Shown here: positions 7,854 to 17,577 of the stretch, piece after piece
Numbering within the stretch: the first letter of the stretch is position 1
Layout of the letters: every line of letters starts with the position of its first letter
Origin: Legionella steelei
Lineage (GTDB): Bacteria; Pseudomonadota; Gammaproteobacteria; Legionellales; Legionellaceae
NCBI RefSeq assembly: GCF_001468005.1
Contig: NZ_LNYY01000019.1
Location: 1 to 64,000 of the forward strand
Length of the DNA: 64,000 nucleotides
Direction of reading: 5' to 3'
Made by a program: the position numbers and the translations under genes
Notes under the pieces: generated by a model
Told to the model about the DNA's origin: nothing
The model's input: only the letters and a program-made list of their open reading frames with translations
The model's database searches: none

Positions 7854-10800
7854 CTACTCTAATTTAGGACTAGTAGCTGGCTGCTCCACTTGCTTTGTAG
7901 GTTTGCGTGAAAAAAAAGAGCCTACATAACTCAAGAGGGAGCGATTAGAGTTTGCCTCAACGTTCTCTTCAACTTCGATGATTTCCGGTTCGGGATACAA
8001 ATTTTCTTGCACCATTTGAAAGCCTGAAAAGACACTTTTTAGCACGAGCGGCAGCAAGGCTAAGGTAATCAGCATGCTGCCTAAATTCGTTGACTCGTTA
8101 AACAACGCATAATTGGCTAAGGATTGAAAAATCGCGATGAGAAGCGCGATGCCCATGGTGTTGGAAATCAGTCTTGATGCATTGATATTTCGGTTATCCA
8201 TGGGTAAATCAGCACTTTGATTAATTTCATAAAACGAAATCCATAGCCATAATAAGTCGAATGCCACACTATACCAATGTTGCTGATTCATTTCGGTGAC
8301 ATTGGCGCCCACTGTTTTCGCTAAATCAAACGTCATTTTCCCACTTTTAAGTGCTAAAGCCATGGTAGGTTTTTCTTGTGAATTTGCCATGGGGGCAAAC
8401 TGTTGTACAAAAAAGCTTTTGGGGAGGTGAATATCAAAAAGTTCATAAAAGCTTTTCTCAGAACCAAATAATCGTTGCAGTTGTGTTTCACTGATATTTG
8501 CTAAAGCAGCTACTCCAGGAGCAAAAGTACCGTCATCTGAATGATGCGCAATGACCACATTTGAATTCTTCATCATCATGACATCATTGGTACCATCGCC
8601 ATTGGCGACAATAAAATACTGATGATCCTTGAGATAACTGGCTAGAATCCCTTTCCCTTCGGTACTCATTTCCGCAAAAATAATGACTGGGCGCTTTGTC
8701 TTCTTTCTATCCATCAATTTTTGAAAATGCGCTAATATGGTTTCATTGACACCCGCAAAGATAACCGTGGCATCAGGGGGGCAAGTTTCTGCACTTAAAT
8801 CGACTGCATGGTTTTCAGTTTCATCTGCACTCACGATAATAATGTTTTTTGCGTTTTGTGGGCATAACACTTTGGCAATGTTTACCGCAGCTTTCTTAGT
8901 ATCACCAGTTGCTACAAACACTGGGACGGATATTTCTCGACATTGAGCAATAAATTGCTCCGCCCCTTTTTTTACCGGGTTATCAATAATAAACGTTCCG
9001 TGATATTGTAATTGTTCAAGGAGTTTTTTGTTTTTTATAAGGAAACTCTCAATTTCCTTTTTATTATCCTTATCAAATAACTCTCTTAAAGCGGCAAATT
9101 CAAGCTCACTGAGTTTTGTATGTGCAATACACCAGTCGCGTGATAAGACTTCAGTACGGCTTTGCATCGAGGTATAGGCCTCTAATAACGGAGTAGCTTG
9201 AAAGGCTTCCGCTTTAGGTACCCCGCAAAAGACAAGAGATGCTTCATCGCCTTGCTGAATGAGGGTAAAGCGACCGCCAAACGTACGATATAAACCCAGA
9301 TGAAACGTCTCGACTTCTTGTCGTGCTTCTTTGATGGAAATGACCTTTTTAAAGTGATTGTTCCCCAAAGTGGTCACTTCCAAACATTGTTCATCATCCA
9401 ATAACGATTTGAATAATTCCAAAATCGCATGTTCTTCAGGTTCTAATTCTTTTTTATGATTGGTATAGGCGTAACAAAAGACTGCAAAGGATTTAAGCCA
9501 TTGTGATTCTTCGGGTAAAAGAACTTCTTCTTTGTTTTCTTTGACAAGACGTTGTACCTCAACTGGCATCGCGGTGGTCCACAACCCTAATACATCCATT
9601 TGAGTTGTAGTCAGAGTGCCGGTTTTATCAGAAATAATGACAACTCCATTGGGAAATTTATCGCGATAATATCCGCCCAATGCATTACATAAATCTACTA
9701 GCCGTCGTGCATCAATCGATTCAAAAGGCTGATCTCCTAAATTGCTATTCAATTGTTTCATTAAGTAGCTATTTACTGTTTCACGTAAAAAAGCTTCGGA
9801 AAAGGGAATCAGCGTTTGAAATAGGGTGAACATGAGTTTGAGTGTTTCTGCAGGCATGAGCGTAATGTCTCTCTGCAGAAAAGCCGCCATAATAATGGAG
9901 CCTAAAATAGAATATAAAACGCTTCTTTGCTTTCGCTCAGCGATAATTTCATCAATAACGGACTTTTTCTCATAGTTACTACTTAATATCAGTTCTTTCT
10001 CAGGTTTAATTTGAATAAAAATGTTGTCATTACCGTAGATATTTAATTTATCACCTACAAGCACTCCTGCTTGTTTGCCATCTCTAACGGCATATAAGTC
10101 CACTTTTTTGTAATTGGAAGTCAAATTAGGTTTGGTGTGATGCTCGATCCACACGTCCTCACCATTTTGTGCTTTAAGATTGACGCTAAATTTCTTTCGC
10201 TCCAGTGTTTGTGTCCATTCATTGTCTACATTACGTTGTAATGCAACAAGCTCTCCGGATATAGGTACACAATCTAAATTGATGCTCTCATCGCAAAGCA
10301 CTAAATCTCCAGTACGAAGCTTATACCTAGGAACGTTTTCGAATATTGGGCCATTTGCGGTGAACTTTAACACCTTATGTAACTTATGATTGTATTCGTA
10401 ATCATGGTCTAATTTTTCTTGCTGTACGCGCATTTTTTTGATAGTCGATGGTGCTAAATCAGCGAGTAATGCAGGTAAGTTCCGAAATTTTTGTACGATG
10501 CGATCGGCATAACGAATATTGTGCGCAATGAGCCCCAATTGAAAGGCTCGCGAGCTTACCATCAGTTCGCCGGCAATAAAGTGATTGATCTGGAAATACA
10601 AATTGGATAATGGGGTTAGCCCACTGGAAATCACGGCTGTGTCTGAGCGCTGTGCGCCTTGATTGTATTGGAAACGGACCAGTAATTCTTGTGCTTTGCG
10701 GGTGAGGTAAGCAATTCCACTGGGAACAACTAATGCGCTGGCTCCCAGTCCGGCAATTAATGCATACTCATCTGAAACACGGCCATCGAGTAAAAAGCCA

Positions 10801-11285
10801 GTACCCTTAAAAACCGAACTATACATAGAGGTTATTGCCATAACCTCACTGGCCACAGCCGCCGATAGCGCTATTCCAGAATCAAATTTCTCATCGGTAA
10901 TCCGATTTAAGGCACAATAGCCTAAGATGGTGGCGCCAAAAATAAATTTGACAATAAAATCATATTCGGAGCTCCCCATTAGGTATTCACTAAGGCATGG
11001 GGTGAGATAATGGCCAAGAAGCAAAGCTGCTCCAGAAGAAATTGTAGGCCAGATGTATTTATTAAAAGTACTCCAATCCACCGCATCTAAAGAAAAGGTC
11101 CAAGCCAGGGTGTTATACAGTTCTTTGACTCGCATTGAAAAAAAATTGTTTATCCCTGCGACGGTACTTTTTAGAAAGTAGCTGCGATCAGGTTCGGCTT
11201 GTTGTATCAATTGAATAGGTAAGGCTCTGCTGTTTTTAGGATTTTTGTTGTGCAATTTTGGGGGGGTGGGTATTTTTGTCTTCAT
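7854..11285 (-). CDS. Divergent P-type ATPase, substrate unknown
   Basis: This is a 1143-residue membrane pump. Visible signatures are PISGE (actuator TGE equivalent) near 341-345, DKTGTLT with the phosphorylated Asp at 553, VATGDTKK near 793, and GDGTND at 896-901. A hydrophobic pair lies before the phosphorylation domain with LIPFSEAFL near 492, where most P-type pumps have PEGL, CPC or PPELP. The N-terminal 250 residues hold about four membrane segments, and four or more follow GDGTND. GDGTND is followed by VMMMKNSNVVIAHH instead of a PALKxADVGIA-like stretch. There are no heavy-metal-binding domains. Its subclass and ion or lipid substrate are unclear. ATG follows AAGGATTTAGAT. Confidence 0.85.
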   Translation of the reverse strand: MKTKIPTPPKLHNKNPKNSRALPIQLIQQAEPDRSYFLKSTVAGINNFFSMRVKELYNTLAWTFSLDAVDWSTFNKYIWPTISSGAALLLGHYLTPCLSEYLMGSSEYDFIVKFIFGATILGYCALNRITDEKFDSGIALSAAVASEVMAITSMYSSVFKGTGFLLDGRVSDEYALIAGLGASALVVPSGIAYLTRKAQELLVRFQYNQGAQRSDTAVISSGLTPLSNLYFQINHFIAGELMVSSRAFQLGLIAHNIRYADRIVQKFRNLPALLADLAPSTIKKMRVQQEKLDHDYEYNHKLHKVLKFTANGPIFENVPRYKLRTGDLVLCDESINLDCVPISGELVALQRNVDNEWTQTLERKKFSVNLKAQNGEDVWIEHHTKPNLTSNYKKVDLYAVRDGKQAGVLVGDKLNIYGNDNIFIQIKPEKELILSSNYEKKSVIDEIIAERKQRSVLYSILGSIIMAAFLQRDITLMPAETLKLMFTLFQTLIPFSEAFLRETVNSYLMKQLNSNLGDQPFESIDARRLVDLCNALGGYYRDKFPNGVVIISDKTGTLTTTQMDVLGLWTTAMPVEVQRLVKENKEEVLLPEESQWLKSFAVFCYAYTNHKKELEPEEHAILELFKSLLDDEQCLEVTTLGNNHFKKVISIKEARQEVETFHLGLYRTFGGRFTLIQQGDEASLVFCGVPKAEAFQATPLLEAYTSMQSRTEVLSRDWCIAHTKLSELEFAALRELFDKDNKKEIESFLIKNKKLLEQLQYHGTFIIDNPVKKGAEQFIAQCREISVPVFVATGDTKKAAVNIAKVLCPQNAKNIIIVSADETENHAVDLSAETCPPDATVIFAGVNETILAHFQKLMDRKKTKRPVIIFAEMSTEGKGILASYLKDHQYFIVANGDGTNDVMMMKNSNVVIAHHSDDGTFAPGVAALANISETQLQRLFGSEKSFYELFDIHLPKSFFVQQFAPMANSQEKPTMALALKSGKMTFDLAKTVGANVTEMNQQHWYSVAFDLLWLWISFYEINQSADLPMDNRNINASRLISNTMGIALLIAIFQSLANYALFNESTNLGSMLITLALLPLVLKSVFSGFQMVQENLYPEPEIIEVEENVEANSNRSLLSYVGSFFSRKPTKQVEQPATSPKLE

Positions 11286-11557
11286 ATCTAAATCCTTTTA
11301 TGCATGCCAATAATCTCTAGTGGATATTTAGGGCTCATCTTGATAATTAACTTATCTACAACAAAGGTTCAAGAGGGTTGATAAAAAAATTTCTGAATTA
11401 CTTTTGAAAAATAAAAGCAAGCATAATTCATTATTTGTGCTAAATTTGTACAGATGGGGGATTGGCAATGTTGTTGGATTCCTTATCCATAAAAACATTT
11501 AATGACTATCAAAAACAAACTCAAGGAATTCATGGATGAATACAGGAGGTTGTGAAA

Positions 11558-14437
11558 ATGACGATAGTGAAACGAATAACCGATCTTTCGAATTATACCA
11601 CCGTACTTCCTTATGATAGTGAGTTATTTGGCATATACCAACCGTTACTTGGATGGAAATCAAAACGAATTCAACAGCGCTTTCAGACGGGATTTCAAAA
11701 TGACAAATCCTCTATTTTAGAGAAACTAAAAAATGAATTTGCTGGTTTAATCGATATCAACTTCAACCAAGATGGACAAATCAACATTCAAATTAAAGCA
11801 GGTGCATTGGAAGCAGGAAAAATCCGCACTTTTGATAGCGTTGTATTACAACAAATTTCCTTGCAGCTGCCGCCATATCAAAATTATCAACCGAGGATAT
11901 GGGATACGATCATTACCAGTGACAATGTGAATGCAATCCTCAATAAAAATATTGTAAAAATATATACGGATGCCTATTCGCAAATTAATAGCCGGAATAA
12001 TTTAAATCCCAGTACGGGCATTCTCATGCGTGCTGGAAATGTTACTGGATCATCGATTAATACACGCAGAATAGATATTGGTGTATTGGAACATCAATTA
12101 GAATATGAGTCATCTGTGGCAGGTACTGTATTATTTCTTGTGAAGCAACGCGCCTACGATCTCTTAGCAGACATCTTTTATAATACGGTGAATAATACTG
12201 AAGACGCGACACGATTAACAAAGATGCTTTCTGCCGATAACAGTGGTGATGCATTTCTTAATATTAATGATCTAGACCCTACCAATAAAGAATATCTTGA
12301 TTGTGTTGCTTTATCACCAATCAGTATCGTTCATTTATTTCGACAATATTTCTTTGAGTTAGATACTTTTCTTGGAACACCGGTTGATCATGTTTGGCTT
12401 AGCCCTGGCTCTACCGTAGAACTCATCGAAGTCCATACGCGTACCTCAACAGTTGAACGCACATTAGAAACCACGCTGGATATCACCACGAAGTCTTCCA
12501 CAACGACCACAACCCAAGATGAGCTTTCTGATGCAGTGAAACAAGACAATCAACAAGATGTCAATTTTGGTGCGAGTGTCAAAGCGTCGTATGCATCAGT
12601 CGAAGCGACGTCCAGTTTCGATGATAAGAGTTCACAACAAACGGCTCGCGAAGCGACACATAAACAAATGCGTCAGCAAACAGATCAATTATCTTCTGAA
12701 ATACGCAAAAATTATAAATCAACGTTTAAGACCGTGACGGAAATAACGGATGTTTCGAGCACAAAACATACGTTAACGAACACAACAGAAGAACTCATTA
12801 ACTATGAGTTACGACGAAAAATGCGACAAGTTGGTGTGCAAGTCCAGGATGTTGGCTCGTACCTTTGTTGGCAAACCTACGTTGATGATCCAGGCAAGGA
12901 GTTGGGGATTGCAGAGCTGATCCATATTGCCAAACCGGCCGATTTGGATAGTATTCCGCATCCGGAAGAAATCCCAACGTTTCAGCCATTTCAAGAAGAA
13001 AAAATCATAACCATCCCTTTTGTTTCTATAGATAGTACGGATGCGGACAATAAGAAAGTTTATGTCAATGGTGTTTATTCTGGTACAGAATGGGTTGTGT
13101 TTGATGATGTGGAAAAAATTCAAGTGGATTTTGCGCAGGAATTCGTGTGTTCCAAAGCAAATTATGATTTGACGGATGTGGAATTTGACCCTCAAGGTAA
13201 ACCGGTTAAAGTGTCAAGAAAAGATGCCATTCAAAATTTATCGGATAAAGCAACGTTTACTTTGCATCTGGATTACGCGGATTTTCAAGGAGAAAACAGT
13301 CTTGAAGTAACACTTATTTTGCATTGGAGTCCAAAAGCAGGTGCTAATGATGCAATTATCCAACAAAACAATGCAAATCTGGCTAGTTTCAAAGCGAAAG
13401 AAAAAGCAGAATATGAAAAAGCCTACGTGGAAAATGTTAAAGATAGGGTGACCAAAGCAAGTAAAATTCAATCGCGCGATAGTGATGAATTAAGGGAAGA
13501 AGAGCGTATAGTGGTGTACCGCCAGCTTGTTCAGGGGATGCTTTTAAACGATGTTCCACTGCCTGATGATCGAACTCGCCATGTTGTCGCAGAGCTTGTT
13601 AATTCTATTTTTGATATTGATAAAATGCTGTATTTTGTTTCGCCAGAATGGTGGCGGCCACGCTTACATCGCAGCAAACAACAGTTACAAGAAACACCAA
13701 CACCCGTATTTAACCCATCAGGCCCAGTACTTAGTGGCGTCAATAAAGTGTTGCAGAAGGGATTGATGAACAAAATAAGCATTGCCGACTTAAATTCTGA
13801 AAACAATATTATGAGTTCCAGTACCGTGGGTTGGGGAGGTGTAAATGATCTACAAAGGGATAATTATTACATTACGGAAGATTCAGATCCTGCCAAATTA
13901 GGAAGTAGTTTGGGATGGTTGCTGCAGCTTGATGGGGATAATATGCGCAATGCATTTTTAAATGCGCCATGGGTCAAAGCGGTAATTCCTATCAGACCAG
14001 GCAAAGAAGAGGCGGCCATTAATTGGTTAAAAGGTGTTGAAGGCATGAATGGGATAACTGATGATGTTATTTATCATACCAACAATTCAGATGAAAAAGA
14101 CATCAATGGCAATCCATTGGATGGGCAAAAAATGATAGATGTCATTATGGACTTAGCCAAAAAAATACAACAGAAATACCAGGAAGGAATCCAGACGGGA
14201 AAATACCCCAAACCGGGTGAAGTATCAGATCCCGCATTGGTTGATGACAGCAATACCGTAACGGCAACACCTATTGATAGAGTCTACGAGCATGGATTCT
14301 TTCCCTTACAAGGAGGCTTTCGTGCAAACGTGGGTAAAAACTATGAAATTTTTGATCAATGGATAGAAATTCTGCCAACCGATCAAATTGTTCCGGTCGA
14401 AGTAAAGTACGATCCCAAAACGGGTAGGCAGATCTAA
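11558..14437 (+). CDS. Large protein of unknown function, operon partner of a phospholipase D
   Basis: This 959-residue protein has no signal peptide. The N-terminus (1-280) is mixed alpha/beta. Residues about 291-414 are rich in Thr, Ser and Gln (TTLDITTKSSTTTTTQDEL, then a coiled-coil-like stretch) and lead into NYELRRKMRQVGVQVQDVG and a CWQTYVDDPG motif. Further on are an EWWRPRLH motif near 694 and a C-terminal block with SLGWLLQLDGDNMRNAFLNA near 783 and WVKAVIPIRPG. The start at 11558 is set by AGGAGG eight bases upstream, and the GTG at 11552 is too close. Only two bases separate its stop from the PLD-like gene. It may be a delivery, pore or scaffold component for that enzyme, but this is only inference. 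Confidence 0.75.
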   Translation: MTIVKRITDLSNYTTVLPYDSELFGIYQPLLGWKSKRIQQRFQTGFQNDKSSILEKLKNEFAGLIDINFNQDGQINIQIKAGALEAGKIRTFDSVVLQQISLQLPPYQNYQPRIWDTIITSDNVNAILNKNIVKIYTDAYSQINSRNNLNPSTGILMRAGNVTGSSINTRRIDIGVLEHQLEYESSVAGTVLFLVKQRAYDLLADIFYNTVNNTEDATRLTKMLSADNSGDAFLNINDLDPTNKEYLDCVALSPISIVHLFRQYFFELDTFLGTPVDHVWLSPGSTVELIEVHTRTSTVERTLETTLDITTKSSTTTTTQDELSDAVKQDNQQDVNFGASVKASYASVEATSSFDDKSSQQTAREATHKQMRQQTDQLSSEIRKNYKSTFKTVTEITDVSSTKHTLTNTTEELINYELRRKMRQVGVQVQDVGSYLCWQTYVDDPGKELGIAELIHIAKPADLDSIPHPEEIPTFQPFQEEKIITIPFVSIDSTDADNKKVYVNGVYSGTEWVVFDDVEKIQVDFAQEFVCSKANYDLTDVEFDPQGKPVKVSRKDAIQNLSDKATFTLHLDYADFQGENSLEVTLILHWSPKAGANDAIIQQNNANLASFKAKEKAEYEKAYVENVKDRVTKASKIQSRDSDELREEERIVVYRQLVQGMLLNDVPLPDDRTRHVVAELVNSIFDIDKMLYFVSPEWWRPRLHRSKQQLQETPTPVFNPSGPVLSGVNKVLQKGLMNKISIADLNSENNIMSSSTVGWGGVNDLQRDNYYITEDSDPAKLGSSLGWLLQLDGDNMRNAFLNAPWVKAVIPIRPGKEEAAINWLKGVEGMNGITDDVIYHTNNSDEKDINGNPLDGQKMIDVIMDLAKKIQQKYQEGIQTGKYPKPGEVSDPALVDDSNTVTATPIDRVYEHGFFPLQGGFRANVGKNYEIFDQWIEILPTDQIVPVEVKYDPKTGRQI

Positions 14438-14439
14438 CC

Positions 14440-16050
14440 ATGGCTAATAAATGGTTAAAAATATTTCCGGAGGCAACACGGAATCGTATTGACTATTTTG
14501 TCGATGGGGCGAATGCGTTTACTGCGATTGTAAAAGCGATTAAGACAGCAAAAACCCAAGATCATTATATTTACATTCTTGGGTGGATGCTGGATGTTGA
14601 TTTTCCTCTTATTGAGAGCGATCAAAAGTCCACTTTGTTTGATTTATTAAATACCGCTACGGCGAGTGGAGTCGAGTTGCGGGTATTAATCTGGAATAAC
14701 CCAAGTGTCGAGCTGCAACAACTGAACTTGAAGAATATTCCTAGATTAAATGGCCTTTCTAATACATATGCTCTCTTAGATGATCATACGTACTCCACGT
14801 CCGAGTCACAGCAATTTATCGGCCAATTCGTCCCTTTTATTATGCAGAAATTTAATCGATTTAAATCGATGTTCAAAGAGCTGGATCCCTTTTATGTCAT
14901 CCTTCGCTATTGCTTATCCAAGAATGTAGGCAGCCATCATGAAAAAGTAATTATTGTGAAGGGGGGGGAGGGGCTCATTTCTTTTTGTGGTGGAATGGAC
15001 ATCAACAAGAATCGATTTGATGTATACCACAAGGACTATTCAAACGTTCATGATGTGCATTGTAAAGTTCAAGGACCAGCAGCGTATCAAATTCTCCAGA
15101 AATTTAAAAAAAGATGGCATAACCATCCTAGTACAAAAAATGTACTTCTCAAAGGTGAAAATGAAACGAAGCCAGATGAAATCACTTTTGGTGATTTTCA
15201 TTATGGGAAAGTTGTTGGCACTTATAATGATCCCAATAGTAATGATAAAGATCGCAGTTTGAAGGACGCTTATTTTTCTATCATAGCAAACGCGCAAAAA
15301 TATATTTATATTGAGGATCAATACTTAGTTAATGTTGATGTAGCAACGCAACTCAATAAAAAAATTCAAGAATCAAATTTTGTCAGTTTAATTTTAGCCA
15401 TTCAAGACTCGCAAGAAACCACAGACATACTGATTCCTGATAGAAAAAGAGGAGAGTTTTGGGATGCGTTACTCAACGGGGTGAATCAACAGGTTAAGGA
15501 TAAAGTGGCGCTTGTTTTAATCGATCGCGCCAATGCACCTAAAGAGAATTACCATCCGGCGATGCATTCCAAGATAATCATTGCAGATGATGAAATCGCA
15601 ATTATTGGTTCTGCGAATGTGAATCAGCGTTCTTTTACTCTTGATAGCGAAACGTCGATTGTCATTTTTGATGATAATGGCAGTTTATTTAAAGATTCTT
15701 TGGCCAGAAAATTGAGACTGGAAATATGGAAAGAATTTGCCAGTAAAATGATGGCGCCTGATTCAGTCATTGCATCTTGGGAACAGTTTTCTAAAATTTT
15801 AATGAATAAGACCATACATCCACTGATCTTAATTCCCTATCTGAATAGCATTGAAGATCTGGATAAACGAATTATCGACTACATTCATAATAGTGGTGTC
15901 ATCGCACCAATTGCAGCCAATATCTTGGTTGGCGACAGCAGTGACTTATCTGTTGCATTGGCTAATGTTTCGGTAGTGCTTAGCCCTTTTCAGATTGTGC
16001 AAACATTTAATAATCTGTGGGATTATGTGATTGATCCTCAGGTTAAGTAA
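14440..16050 (+). CDS. Phospholipase D-like protein with two HKD motifs
   Basis: This 536-residue protein belongs to the PLD superfamily, whose members hydrolyse or transfer phosphodiesters through a covalent His intermediate. The first motif is SHHEKVIIVKGGEG with His167/Lys169, followed by CGGMDINKNRFD. The second is MHSKIIIADDE with His376/Lys378, followed by IIGSANVNQRS. Both are complete, so the enzyme should be active. There is no signal peptide. It lacks the membrane helices of bacterial cardiolipin synthases and looks more like secreted or toxin-type PLDs. It is translated straight after the 11558 gene (two-base gap), so the two should work together. Confidence 0.85.
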   Translation: MANKWLKIFPEATRNRIDYFVDGANAFTAIVKAIKTAKTQDHYIYILGWMLDVDFPLIESDQKSTLFDLLNTATASGVELRVLIWNNPSVELQQLNLKNIPRLNGLSNTYALLDDHTYSTSESQQFIGQFVPFIMQKFNRFKSMFKELDPFYVILRYCLSKNVGSHHEKVIIVKGGEGLISFCGGMDINKNRFDVYHKDYSNVHDVHCKVQGPAAYQILQKFKKRWHNHPSTKNVLLKGENETKPDEITFGDFHYGKVVGTYNDPNSNDKDRSLKDAYFSIIANAQKYIYIEDQYLVNVDVATQLNKKIQESNFVSLILAIQDSQETTDILIPDRKRGEFWDALLNGVNQQVKDKVALVLIDRANAPKENYHPAMHSKIIIADDEIAIIGSANVNQRSFTLDSETSIVIFDDNGSLFKDSLARKLRLEIWKEFASKMMAPDSVIASWEQFSKILMNKTIHPLILIPYLNSIEDLDKRIIDYIHNSGVIAPIAANILVGDSSDLSVALANVSVVLSPFQIVQTFNNLWDYVIDPQVK

Positions 16051-16163
16051 TACCCTCATCTGCCCTCTTCTCCCCTGGTGGGGAGAAGGGATATTTAGTA
16101 AATGGAATGAATATAAAAGAACTCCCTCTCCCATTTATGGGATAGGGGCAGGGCTGAGGGCAT
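16051..16163. repeat. CCCTCTTCTCCCC / GGGGAGAAGGG intergenic repeat
   Basis: This contains CTTCTCCCCTGGTGGGGAGAAG, a strong hairpin described here in two halves around GGTG, plus a CCCTCTCCC block and GGGCAGGGCTGAGGGC. It lies between two convergent genes and could end transcription from both. It is related to 2561-2660. Confidence 0.6.
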
Positions 16164-16199
16164 TCATTTACAGATCATTAAAAAAATAATTTTGTCTCA

Positions 16200-17336
16200 T
16201 TATAAAGTACAAAGATGAGTTTGATTAATTTCTGTAGATGCGCTAACTCCCATCAAGGTCATGGCGATTCCCATTTCATTGCGAATCAGATCAAGCATAT
16301 GTTCTACCCCTGCTTGCCCGCGTGCCGCCAAAGCATAGACAGTAGGCCTGCCTACGAACACGGCTTGAGCACCAAGGGCTAGCATACGCACTACATCGAG
16401 TCCTGAACGAATTCCCGAGTCAACAAGAATTGTAAGATCAGAACGGACCTTATCTACAATCATAGGCAGTGCTTTGGCGGTAGATAATACGCCATCAAGT
16501 TGGCGTCCGCCGTGATTGGAGACGATAATTCCATCTGCGCCGAATGCTTTTGCATCTTTTGCATCTTCTGGATCAAGGATTCCTTTAATCAGCAAGGGTC
16601 CTTTCCAAAACTGGCGTATCCACTCTAGATCGCGCCAACTGATTGAAGGATCAAAGTTGTTATTTAACCATCCCATATAATCTTCTAAGCCTATGGTTTT
16701 TTTTAAATAGGTAGAGATGTTTCCCAGCTCATGTGGACGTCCCATAAGGCCAACCTGATAAGCCCAAGAGGGTTTCATCATGGCTTGGAGGACGCGACGT
16801 GTGCGAGCAAATGGACCAGACATACCTGAGTGTGCGTCTCGATAGCGGGCACTTGGTGTGGACATATCCACTGTGAACACAAGATGAGTCACGCCACATT
16901 CCTGAGCTCGTTCAAGCATATTCTGCATAAAACCACGATCTTTCAGTACATACAGTTGAAACCATACCGGTTGAGGACTGTGGACGGAGACTTCTTCCAA
17001 GGAAGATACTGAAACTGTAGATAACGTAAAGGGGATCCCTTTTTGTGCAGCAGCTTTGGCAACTTGGAGCTCACCGCGTCGGGCATACATTCCTGTAAGA
17101 CCTATGGGACTTAAGATGACTGGCATTGCCAGTTTTTGTCCTAAAAGTTCTGTGTCAAAATGGAGCTGTCCTACATGTTTTAAAATACGTTGCCGTAAGG
17201 TTACCTTGGCAAGATCTTCGACATTGGCTTTTAGTGTTTGTTCCGCAAAAGCACCGCCATCAATATAATCAAATAAAAAGCGAGGGAGTTTCCGTCGCGC
17301 GGCTTCACGGTAGTCAGCGATAGAAGAAATAATCAT
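16200..17336 (-). CDS. lldD: FMN-dependent L-lactate dehydrogenase
   Basis: This 378-residue flavoenzyme oxidises L-lactate to pyruvate and passes electrons to the quinone pool. The sequence follows LldD closely from [15 protein letters not shown] through [61 protein letters not shown] and [16 protein letters not shown]. Catalytic His-Gly-Gly-Arg lies in [12 protein letters not shown]. The open frame has four extra codons (MDLN), and ATG at 17336 matches the family start. The C-terminus (EINQTHL) is complete. It is membrane-associated and monocistronic here, with no lldP or lldR beside it. Confidence 0.93.
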   Translation of the reverse strand: MIISSIADYREAARRKLPRFLFDYIDGGAFAEQTLKANVEDLAKVTLRQRILKHVGQLHFDTELLGQKLAMPVILSPIGLTGMYARRGELQVAKAAAQKGIPFTLSTVSVSSLEEVSVHSPQPVWFQLYVLKDRGFMQNMLERAQECGVTHLVFTVDMSTPSARYRDAHSGMSGPFARTRRVLQAMMKPSWAYQVGLMGRPHELGNISTYLKKTIGLEDYMGWLNNNFDPSISWRDLEWIRQFWKGPLLIKGILDPEDAKDAKAFGADGIIVSNHGGRQLDGVLSTAKALPMIVDKVRSDLTILVDSGIRSGLDVVRMLALGAQAVFVGRPTVYALAARGQAGVEHMLDLIRNEMGIAMTLMGVSASTEINQTHLCTL

Positions 17337-17577
17337 GTTCAAGTCCAATGTGAAATTAAAACCTTAGTACCTGGTTTTAAGAAGTAAAAAATTTTATCGT
17401 TCAAAAATATATTGGGCTAAGGACTCGCTTCTTAAAATCATACTATATCTCAAACTCATTGACAGATTAAGCTTTTGATATTGCTAAATATAAGCGTGAT
17501 GAGAGGTTTGGGAAGTTAATATTGAGTTAAGAGTATTCGTCTATAATTGAATTATACCTGTTTGTAGGAGAAGTATT

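Noticed and set aside
13551-13766. Open frames overlapping the 11558-14437 gene (also 12809-13195 on the minus strand)
   Set aside because: They lie inside a long, well-started gene, have no ribosome site or family-like sequence, and follow from its composition.
16200-17336. Glycolate or mandelate oxidase instead of LldD
   Set aside because: The sequence follows LldD almost block by block, including MIIS at the start and RQRILK, DRGFM and DPSISW, so lactate dehydrogenase is the better call.
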